Part shown: in pieces, positions 1 to 12,000 of the stretch
How positions within the stretch are numbered: the first letter of the stretch is position 1
Layout of the letters: each line of letters starts with the position of its first letter
From: Candidatus Peregrinibacteria bacterium HGW-Peregrinibacteria-1
GTDB lineage: Bacteria > Patescibacteriota > Gracilibacteria > UBA1369 > LOWO2-01-FULL-3
NCBI GenBank assembly: GCA_002839505.1
Contig: PGYE01000001.1
Span: 395,995 to 459,994, forward strand
Length of the DNA stretch: 64,000 bases
Direction: 5' to 3'
Notes under the pieces: generated by a model
Database searches by the model: none
Seen by the model: the letters and a program-made list of their open reading frames with translations, nothing else
What the model was told of the DNA's origin: nothing
Position numbers and translations under genes: made by a program

Positions 1-3000
1 ACTCAAATCATTGCTGAATGCGATATCGCTATATCCTTCCCCTGAAGCATAAGGTAAATAAGCATCTTCTCCAGGAATAATACACAGCATCTCCAACAAT
101 ATTTTCACAAACTCCGCCCTCGAGACATCCCTATTAGCATTAACAAAGAATTTATCTCCTACCTGCTCTCCCTCAAAAATACCCTTCCTGCTCAAATCTA
201 TGACAATACTCTTCAAACTCTCATCCAAATCCTCAAAATCATCATACTTTTCTTGATAATTAAAAGCCTGCTCTACAAGACTCTGAGTTGGTCGTTGTGG
301 CGTTTTGTAAGGCACATCATCTCCTCCCACAAAACTGAAAACGCCACCCGTATCAATATAAATATCCGCAATCAACTCATCCCCACGCATCATCTCGAGC
401 ACCAACGGATCATCTGTGAAATTATTATTTTTCACCTTCAAGCTCAATTCATTATTCACCAATAGCACATTGCCACCAGTATCAATATAAGACCATTTAC
501 CACCATCAGGCCCATTTAAGACCGCCCCTCCAGGATAACTAGCATTATCCGCGGGAATTTTCGTGAATACAAATCCATCCCCAACCTTTCTATCACTCAC
601 ATTAACCCCCCTGAAACTGCTCAAATCACCCACAAATGCCACATTACTCCACAAGCTAACATCAGTATTCGCATCGGACACCAAATACATTGTTCCCAAA
701 AGGGTATTATTTTCATAAATTTCAATATTCAATGGGCCATCGGGTAGAGTCGCCGCATTAACAACCAACTCAATATCATTGCTCAAAGTATCAATCGCTC
801 CGGTTCTTGGATTAACCCTCACAACCACTTCTCCCAAAATGTTTGTTACAGATATTAAATCACTCGTATCCAAATCCGTAACAGCAAAATTACCATTAGA
901 ATCTGTCCGATATCTTTCATCATTCCCAATAGAATCCGTAGTAACAAAATTACTTTCCACAATCGCCTTCAGTTCACCCCCCACTGACCGGTAAACTAAG
1001 CGATCACGAGCAAATGCCAGCGGGAAATCACCCAATGCAGGGACCAATCTTCCGGTGATGGCCGGATCACTATAATCAATACGATTCATCTCAATCTCTG
1101 GGACAAAGACTTGAACCGTAATCTCCTGTTTCGAACTGTTCCCCGACTGATCCACGACATGGAGCGTGAAATTCTTTCTTTCTAGCTCATCGAAAGGTCC
1201 AACTTTAAATAGGGGATTTGTCCGATCATTATCAGGAATTCCATCTCCATCCTCATCAAAATTAACATTCAAATCACTCCAGATTTCCCTACCATCCTCA
1301 TCAACCAAATAATAGCTCACCACCTCACCAGATGGATCCACCGCACCACTGGCATCAATCTCTCCCTCAGTAAATATCGGCAGCAATATGTTACTACTTT
1401 TCAGTGCCGGCAAAGGGGCATCTTTATCTGCACATTCACTCGGTGAAATCAAAATACTGGTCGTCGCATTACCCTGAACGCCATTAGTTATTGGCATCAC
1501 TCTCGCATAATAACTTCCATTATCAATATTCAAAGAAACACTTGGCCTCTCAGAATTTGCCAACACCTTAACTCGCTCGGCATCAAAACCATCCGGCACA
1601 TCCTCCACGCTGGCCACAACCACATAAAGATCTTCCAAATTATAATCTCCACTCAATGAATCTTTGATCCACAACTCATAGTAATCAACACCTTTGACCG
1701 CATCCCAACTCAGATCCACGCGTTCATGATTTTCATAAACCACCGCAAAATTATTGATCGAAGGTTCCCCCTTAGAAAAATCCGACACATTACCAGCAAC
1801 CGCAACACTTCCTCTCTTCATATCCGGACTGTTTTTGTGGCTCTTCTTCAGATAAATATCTCCCCCCATAATCATTAACATATCCTCATCATCGTCATTA
1901 TCCACATCTATAAACAGCGTCTTCAATCCACCATCCACCTCATCACCATAATTCAAGACACTCTCATTACTATTTCCAAAAGCAATATATAGACCCTTAT
2001 TCCCACTTGAACTGTTAGAAACAGTATTATCAGTGGAAGCTTCGCCACCCGTACTTGTCGTTGCTGCTATCCAATTTTCACGCAATTTATCTCCTGCATC
2101 TTCAAGCTCAGAGCCCACATCATCACCCAAAAGTTTACCCCCAACCTCACTTATTTCCATTGACCTTTCGCCAACATCATTCAATCCGACATTGGCCACA
2201 AGCGATTTTTCATCAGAATTATTGTCCACCAGAATTCGCCCAAAATCTTGAATCGAAGCACCATTCAACATCAAATTCTCAGAATTCAAGTTTTTAGTAT
2301 AGGCTATTAAGTTATCCCTAAGTTCCGCCATTTCTTTCAGCTCACCCTCATAATTAGTGTTCTCACTTGCAATCCGATACTCTATTTCTTCCAAAGACCT
2401 CTGCAATATAGGATCATCGCTTGATAAATATCTTGATGTTCCCATCAGGTGATAACTTTCCGGAGTCGTAATCTCCACCGAATTTTCAACCACCAAATTA
2501 CTAATGACATTGGAAATCAACACTGAATCCCTATAAACATTTTCCAACACCGTACCGGCAAGCATCTTTTCGACATCCGCTGCGGATGTTATCGGATTCA
2601 ATGCAGACAGCGCCTCTTCATTTTCAGGCAGAACCTCTGCTCCACCATCATCCGCCCCCCAAGATCTAAACAGATCGATCAAATCAACATCAGTTTCCTG
2701 ATTAATCTCATTCACCAAATCATATACAGTCTTATTCCACTCCTCTATACCCGCCCGCGCCGCCTCAAAAATAGCTGAAGTACTGATACCCAGATCCAGT
2801 TTTGCCTCAACTCTTATTTGTTTAACATAATCATATTCAATACCGGGCATCTCCACAGCAAGCCCCTTCAGTATCGAAGTCGCCGCCTTTATGTTCGGTT
2901 GTGTCAAAGTTTCAATCTCAGTCCCCAATGCTATCTCTGGCACCGGAATCATCCCTGTCTTCAAAAGACATAAGATTTTAAATATTGGTCCCAATGTTCC

Positions 3001-6000
3001 TGCAATATCACCCACAAACTCGGGCAGCTGTGGAATTTTTGGAGGTCTCGGTAAATCCGGCAACTCCGGAATCGGCAATGGCGGTAAATCTGGCAGCTTT
3101 GGCATCGTGAATTCTGGAAAATCCGTGATCCAATCCGGGACCTCAAACCCTTCTAGCTCCAAACTAATTCTCGTATCAAGCTCAGGTAATGAAAGTTGAT
3201 GTTGTAAAATCAAGCTCGGTAAATCCGGAGACAGATTGATATCCGGTAAAGACGGCAACACAATTGGTTCCGGTAAAAATACAATATCCGGCCATAATAT
3301 CTCGGTACCCATCTTCACCTGCGAAATATCAAACACAATATCCGGCCACTTAGGGAATTGAATAATTGGAGGTGTCGGAATAACCGCGAAAAATTCCATT
3401 AAGATGCCCAGTTTACTAAACCGATCATTTTTACACTCATCACAAGACTCTTGATAATCTACCATTAGATTCAAAAGCACGCTCCAATCTGAAATAGTCT
3501 TGGTTACTTCAGTTGCAGCATCCAGCCAAGCTTCCACAGTCTTCTGCTGGCGGTTAATATAGCCACCAGTCACCTCGGTAATCGTATCCAAATAAGAAAT
3601 CAGTGCAGTTGCGTATTTTGTCTGAGCATGACGCAAATCCAAGATTTCATTTGGAAGTCTTGCCAAACTATCCAGCTTATCCATCAATAAATTCATCGAT
3701 GCGATAAAGTCATTTATTTTCAATGTAAACCGATCACAAAGAACCTTCCGATGATCATTCTCATCACACAACCAGAACTCCGGCAATTTAGCCAATTGAG
3801 CTTCTTGAGACTTAATCCACAACTCCACCTGTCTCTTATACTTCTCCACCTCCGCATAAGAAATAGCAGGAATCTTCACCACAATCTCCTTACTTTTCAG
3901 ATTAATCAGCGGCAAGCCGTTCAATGCCCGTAAAATATCATTCATACTTTGAAACATCGATACATCGCCAATATTATCGCCAACGCGACTGAGATCTTTG
4001 GTGAAATCATCAATAACCCCGCCAAAATCAGGATAAATAAAATAGAAATCTGGCAGATCTAAAAGCTTATTGAATATTTCTTCAGTTTGCGCGTCATACC
4101 AATCCACCAAGAATGATGGGAATCCTGGCACTTTCACATTCACACTTCCACCTCCACTAACCGGCACCGCCGGATCACTAAATGTTCCGCCACCATTAAT
4201 AACGGTATTATCGACACTACCACTACCCCCATTTCCATCGGACACAATCGTGGTCAAACCACTGTCAGGATCGGCATTTACATTTGTCGCATTGGCAATC
4301 TCACCACTAATATCCTCCAAAAAGTTAGGACACTCTCCAAAAACCGACGGCGGAATTGCAAATGCATAGCACACCCCTCCCACCGGAGTCGGAGCACCAG
4401 TACAAATAGCCGTACCAAGTCCCATACTCAAAGTCGGACTAACATAAAACCGCACCGATGAAACCTGATTTGAAGGGTAGAAGAAAGAAAATCCTAAGAG
4501 AGTAGGTGTACCCAAAGCAAACACCGCCACCCCCGGTGTCTCACCATCCGGAACAAAAAAGGCTTTGTTAAAAGGTAATGGCGAACATCCGCCACCCGAA
4601 CATCTAAAGCTGGCCGCCATACCCTCAACATCATTGGCCAGTCCAGCCGCAAAACTTTCCGAATTTCCGACTGGACCATTGCTCCAACTATCAGGGCACC
4701 CATCATTATCCAAATCCTCAAACATATTGTCATAAAGGCCACCCGTCACGGCTTGCAAATCACTAATTACATCCGGTGAAAGGCCACTATCTCCATTTAA
4801 ATCATTCTCATAACTATCCTGAATAGATTGATATTCATCCAATTCACTATCTGCGAGTAACACACTTTCCTTAGCAACTTCTTGCAATTGATAGAGCACT
4901 TCACCGCGTTCATTAAGCCCCGCATCCGACATCAGATAATACAAAGCTCCCGTCGGATTAAGGCTTGGCCTAACCCTTATATCCAGATAAAAATCATTTG
5001 CTCCCACTCTGCTACCATTATTTTTCACAAAATCTCTTCCCAAATCAAAACTAACCGCCGGAATACTTCTCACCACCATATCAAAGCTAATCGTTCTTTT
5101 TCCACCTGACGGGACACTAATATTAGTAATCACCGCGCTCCTCAACCCGAGGCCAGTAGCTTCAAAAGTAAGATCATCATTACATCCAACATCCAAGCAC
5201 TTCAGACTATCAGGTTTGATCTCCATACTTGCCGGAATCAAGTCCGACAACACCATATTATTTATCGCCGGCCCACTATTCGCCAAAGTTATTAAATAAC
5301 GAATCGTATCACCAACCGCCACACTTCCACCATTAACATCATTTACCGACTTCTTGGAATTTAACCCCAAACGGCCATCAGCAGGCAAATTAACGAAAGA
5401 TTCATTATTACGGATTCCCTGATTATTTAGAATCCCAATCTCCAGACTCGTCGCACCTTCAGGCACACTAACTCCCGGATAAAACACAAACAAACTACTC
5501 TTCGCCTCCACCTGATTATCGATTTGATAACCGAAATTAAAACTACCGCCATGATTTTCACTCAACCCCAGACAACGGTTACCGGATTTTTGATTATAGA
5601 AAATTCGTACATTCGCCGCCTCATCAGCCACCACCAGATCCTGACATTGATCATTATTCAAATCAGCCACCTTAAGCTCCGTCACCTTACCGCTAACCGC
5701 TGGCTCAAAATTCGATCTTACAAAGACACCATTACTATTTTCAAACAAAGATAAACACTTATCACCAACAGTACATTCCTCCTCCGTACTCACCAAAAGA
5801 TCATCAAAACCATTACCATTAAAATCTCCCGTCACAGCGCTTCTTATTCCTCCCACAGCTCTCAATATATTTCCCCGATCTTTAAATCCTCGATTACCAC
5901 CTTTATTTTCCAAAAGCCCAATATTACCATTTTCATAAATCACCAAAGCATCCATCAAATCATCGCCGTTATAATTGAACTCCAAAAGCTCCAACGGCTT

Positions 6001-9000
6001 ACTATTACCAGTCGCAACCAACTTACCTACATCTCTACCAATTCCCGACAAATCACCGTGCAAATCCGTATCTTCCTCAACCTTTAATCGTATATTAGGA
6101 TCACCGTAAACTATTCCCACCTCCGAAGCATAAAACTGATTCGATTCACCGACGGTATTTCCTGCGGCAAAAAGCAACATATGCTTATTGTCCCCCTGGA
6201 ATCCTGCTCCACTATTATTACTAGCATCATCTGGAGAATCATACCCCAACCCCGGCATCTGATCCGCCGAAATACTTCTACTATTATCAACAATTGTCAC
6301 CCCTTTCGGATTCTTAGTCGAATTCCCCGAGAAGGTAACCTTGGTATCTAAATTCAAAGCGTCTGATCTCACAAAATAAACTCCCGCCCCGTTAATGTTA
6401 GCTAAATCATCCACCACCTTCACACCCTGATAACTCTCCACAAACTGCAACTTACCGACCAATCCACCATTATGGAAGAACCCCAAATTGAACCGACCAT
6501 CATCATTTAACCAACTCACAGTCAGCTTGCTGTTACCAATTTCAATTCGTCCAAAAGCATCAACCCTAATCAACAACTCGTCACCATTTTTTAAACTCAT
6601 ATTATTACCCTCCACTATCCAATCCAAAGCCGAATCATCCGTCAGCATATCAAAAACCACAAAAGAAATATCTCGCTCCGCCAAAATATCATCTACTTCT
6701 TCCATCGACTCCACCAAAGCACCACCATTCAAATCACTGACAAAAGTAAACTCCCCAATCTCACCACCACCGGCAGAAGCACTCATTAATTTAACTCGGT
6801 GATGTCCAAACGATGAATTACTGATAATTGTCTCAGCTACAAGCCCCGATTCGATTAACTCTAAATAACCATTCCCATCAAGGAACAGTAAATTTTTGGC
6901 CCCATCATTTCTCTCCATTACACTGCTAACCGCCTGCACTTGACCACCGTCAGCAAATAGCATCTGTTGCGCCAGATTATTTTTGACTCCAAAACTTCCC
7001 CAATCAGAACCCAACAATGAAGTATAAAGCACCCGAGGTACTATACTTCCCATCTCACTCGCACTGATTTTATTAACAACATTTAAACTGTATGTTTCTT
7101 CAAATTGTCCAGACTGAGCTCTAACAACAACACTACCAGAGCGATCCAGACCTCTCACCCCCACCATTGCCTTACCATTAATCATCGTCACCCTACCATC
7201 ACCTACAATTCCTAAGATTTCAGTATTATTCACACTAAATTCCACAATCCCACTACCATCACCAATAAAATTATCATTTTTATCAACCATAACGACCTCC
7301 AACATCGCCTCCCTTCCAGACTCCAAAGTCACTGGACCACTAATATTAATAGCAGCAGGAGCTCCGGCCTTAATATCGATTCTAACCCGATCTCTCACGA
7401 AACCTGGTACATTGACCTCAATTTCCGCCATACCGCTCTTTAAACCAGCTTCAAACACTAAATTAATAGGGTTCAACTGCCCATTCACCATACGCGTTGG
7501 CACATTCCCCAAGAAACCACCCAACTCCGGATTTTTAACCTTAAATTCAATATTTCCGACATAACTATCTACCACATTACCTTGATGAAGCATCTTCACC
7601 CCGATTTGCAGACGATCGCCACCTTCCGAATTAAGATATTCCTTACTAAGATCAAAACTAAGGTCCACCTTATTCACCAAATCAAAACTCTTCGCCACAC
7701 CAACAGCCTGACTTAAATTAATCGTACTCCAGTTATTATTTGCTCTCACAAGCTGCTCCTCTAACTCATAATCCAATAAAATCGCCGTCACACTACCAAC
7801 ACCCACCGTCAAACCACTTACAATAGTCGCCCCACCACGCCCCTCGTTAATATTTATCTGAGTACCAATTAGAGATGGATTCAAATCATCACTATCCTTA
7901 AATCTCACCAAATCATTTGTAAACAACGACAGCTTGCCAAAATAATTGTTGGCAACATTCCCATATCTATCCTCAACCACAAATTGTAACTTAGTCTCAG
8001 AAAGACCATTAGCAACCAACAAATCAGAACTACTAACTACCCTCACACGAGACGCCTCATTCGCAAAAACTCCAAAAGTCTTCCCCAGCTCCGCATACCC
8101 CAAATTCACCGTTCCGTTCGTATTTAATACTTTGAATTTCAAATTTACATTACCAGCTACCGTTCCTGCACTAGCTCTAAATACAGCCCTTCCATTATTG
8201 ATAGCAACAATACTTTGATCAAATATCACACCATTATCTCTATCTGAAACCACCTCTACAAAACCACTCGCCGTAGAAACTAAACTCTTATTAATATCCA
8301 AAAGTTGCACCTCAAAAAGAATATCCTTATCACTACCCGCCACCGCTCCAACACTTGCCAGCCTCATCTCCTCACCCTCCAACTCAAAAACATCATAATT
8401 CATCACACTCAAAGAATTACCCACAGCACGAACGGCCACGCTATTACTCCCCACACCACTCGCGCCGATAACCTTCAACACCGCGATACCACTGTTCCCG
8501 GCGCTCCTCACCTCAAACTCTTGCACCCCTCCTACCACAAATTTCTCATCATTTCCGACAACTTCCAACACCGGATTATTAACACTTTGCTCAATATCTA
8601 ACCTCACCGACTCATTTATATTCTTCTCAACCAATAAATTATTACGATCAAAATAACTAAAACTCACCGTCACCTTATCTCGGCCATCCCCATTAATCAC
8701 CGTTCTATCGACCTCTAGCTCCAAGCTTAATTCACTGGAATCAACATTGATATCGACACCCTCGCTAGATACACACGCCTCCAAATCATCGCCATCACAA
8801 GCCCCGATAAACCTCGGCGGCCTCGAAAAATAACTAATAAAATCATAAACTTCCTGCAAAAACTCATCTAAATCCACAAAGCGATCATCATCTCCGTTAC
8901 CATTGTTGTTACTACCACTTCCAACACCTGATCCCGCATTATTCCCAGATGTAGAATTTTGATCAGCAGCATTGCCACCATCACCATCACTATCACCACT

Positions 9001-12000
9001 ATCATTTTCCCCAACAGCAGTCACAGTCTCATTTTCCAAACTCAAAATCCCGGCCCCGTCATCAGCACTTTTATCGCGATTAAATCCAAGCTCAATCTGC
9101 TGATCATTGCCTTCAAACACCAAGTAAGCCGCCTCATAACCAAGCCCTTGTTCATAACCTGAGTCCGCCGGAAACAGCGTCGAATCATTCACAAAGGCGT
9201 TTTCACTGCCACTTAAATAGCGTTTTAAGGCATATTCATGTTTATCATCCAAGCTCAAACTCTTCCACATAATCGCATCTACCAGCTTACGCTCCTCAGC
9301 AACATCCAAATCAAAACCGCTTTCTGGCACATCAACCGCCCCCTTCACCACAGGAAGTAAATAATTATCATAAACTGCATCATAAATTTCCTTACAAACC
9401 CCTAAACTATTCGCCGGAACACTACAATCAGTTCTACCCATACCATTCACCAACTTATAACTTCCCGGTAATCTCACCACTTCCCAAGCAAATTGATCCA
9501 GCAACACCATCAATTCCGCCTCATTATCAACATCAAATAAATTTGGATAAACTATCTTGCTAAGCTCACCAGGAAAATAATGAACAGTACGATCCAATTT
9601 TGAAACAATATCATCCACATCTATATCATTATTGATTGGAGCAGGCTGAGGATATGCTGGCAGGGGAGTGAACTCACTCAAAAACGCCACATATCTCGGA
9701 TTATCAATTGGCAAACTCTTCGCCCCCAAAGACTGTACCTGCTTAGCAATCGTATCTGCAGTTGGCTCCTTATGCATCACCATACTCGATATCGATTTAT
9801 CGACATTATTATCTGTTTTATAAGGATCCACAGTAACCCTCAGTACCAAATCACTACCAAAATCATTACCGGGTAGCCCCGCCGGTATCACAAACTTAGA
9901 ATTATTACTCAGCATCTTTCTCGCAATCTGATCCATATCCCAACTTGGAATACCATAATCAGAATTTGCCTCATCAAAATCAATAAATTTTTGTTCGTAC
10001 ACGCCATCTTCATCGGCATCTCTCCATTCATAATCACGAATACCATCATTATCGTTATCAATACCGTCCCACAAACCATAACGATCCGAAAACTCCTTCA
10101 GCGTCACAACGCGGCCGTTAACATTATTCACCACAATATCGCCAGCATCTCGGCCGCTCCACTCATCCCACACCCCTAACTCCGTAGCTGAAAACTCCGT
10201 TCTATTACCATAATCCCTCACAAAGAACCCTATGTTTCGCAAAAATTTGCCCCAAAAATCATCTCCTGATATCTCATATAAACGACTACCACCATAAGTA
10301 CCTGAATCCAAAACATGTCTAAACGGATTTGCATCCTCATCCAATGGTCCCAGCCCACTCACCCCGCTATAACAAGCATTAATAATCAACTCATCAACAT
10401 CCTCCAAGCTGCGCGCTTGATGACTTTCGACCCCGGGAATTTGAAATTGCAAAGCGCGCCCCCCATACCCATCATCTCCTACCCTCTCAGCAAACATCAG
10501 CTCCTCACTACCATCATAAACCGTCTTCAACGGCATCACTGCCCCCCCGGCATCTTGCACCGGATAAGTCGCCACCGGATAAAAACAACGATCACTATTT
10601 TGTGCCGTATTTGCAAAATTACAACCCGCCTCCGGCCCATAACCATTCCCTGCATAACCACCTATCTGTGAATTCAAAGTAAAAATCGCCGCATCACTAC
10701 GATTGGCATCATTAAAAAACACAATATCAATATCCTCTGGAAGAAAACGATTGTAATAAATGTCATCCAACACATCATCATTAAAACTATAGCCTTCATT
10801 ATCAAACAAAATCAGCATCTGTGCATTTCCATTATCTGCAACCCCATCACGCCCTAGCGTAAAGCTAATCAAGGAGGTTTTAAGCTCACCATCTGAATAA
10901 TACTCCACCTCAAAACGCGCCTGCGTCGAACGGATATCAGCAGGATTACGACGCTTATCTGGCCTCAAGAACACCCTTTTAGGATCCTCCTTTACGCGCT
11001 CCCATCCGCCCTCTTTATTAACTTCACCCAACAACCTATTTGCCTCCGCATAGAGATCATTTATTGCTCTCTCAAAGCGATAACTGCCATCAATTACCTT
11101 GCCGTTCACCCGAGTAATCACATCACCTTCATTCATCAACTCCTCAAAAATAGTCCGATAAGTAAATCGATATGGATTATCTATAAAAGCCGGCAAATTC
11201 TTTTTCAAATCATCCTCGATAATCTCACCGTGACTCACAGCATCCTCGGTTATTGTCATAGCCTCCTCCGCCGTCAAAAGTCGCGTCGTCACACCGGCGG
11301 TCTGCACCGGCATCGAAGTGATCGGATTATCCGACCTCAAGGCTCTTGTCAAAATCGAATAATCTCCACCCACCGCCTGCGGATTGTAATTCAAATTCTC
11401 ATCGTAATATTCACTCTTCGTCGAACCCAAATAGACACTACATTGCTGCGCATTATAGAGAATATCGGCCTGTATCCCGTTTTTATAGTATTTTCCAGTC
11501 GCCTCATTTAGATACATAAATGGCAACCGCACCGATGTTGCCTCCTTTGGCATAGGCACAGTACCGTAATTCGCATCCCTTGAAGTATATTCCACTTTAA
11601 ATTGCTGCACATTCCCCAAACTATTAACAAACTCTCCCGACAAACGACTACCTTTCAAAACCGGCAATCTACTTTCAATCTTGGAAATCATTCCATCTAC
11701 CGCTTTTTCTAAAGCATCATTCACATTTTTCAGATAAGCTTTAGTATATTCATCTTTCACCCCGATCAACACCGGCACCGTATCAACCGGCATCGGATCA
11801 TTTTGGCTAGGAAGATATCGACCGGTATTCGCCGCAAAATCATTCACTTCCGAAATATGACCTTTCACCACCTGATAATACGGAATCAAAAACTGATCAA
11901 TAACATTTTTCGCATAAATATCCGGCATATCAGTCATGCCCACATCTCCCAACTGACTCAAAAAGTTTTGTCCCGCCTCAGTTCCGCTCTCAAATTCCAA

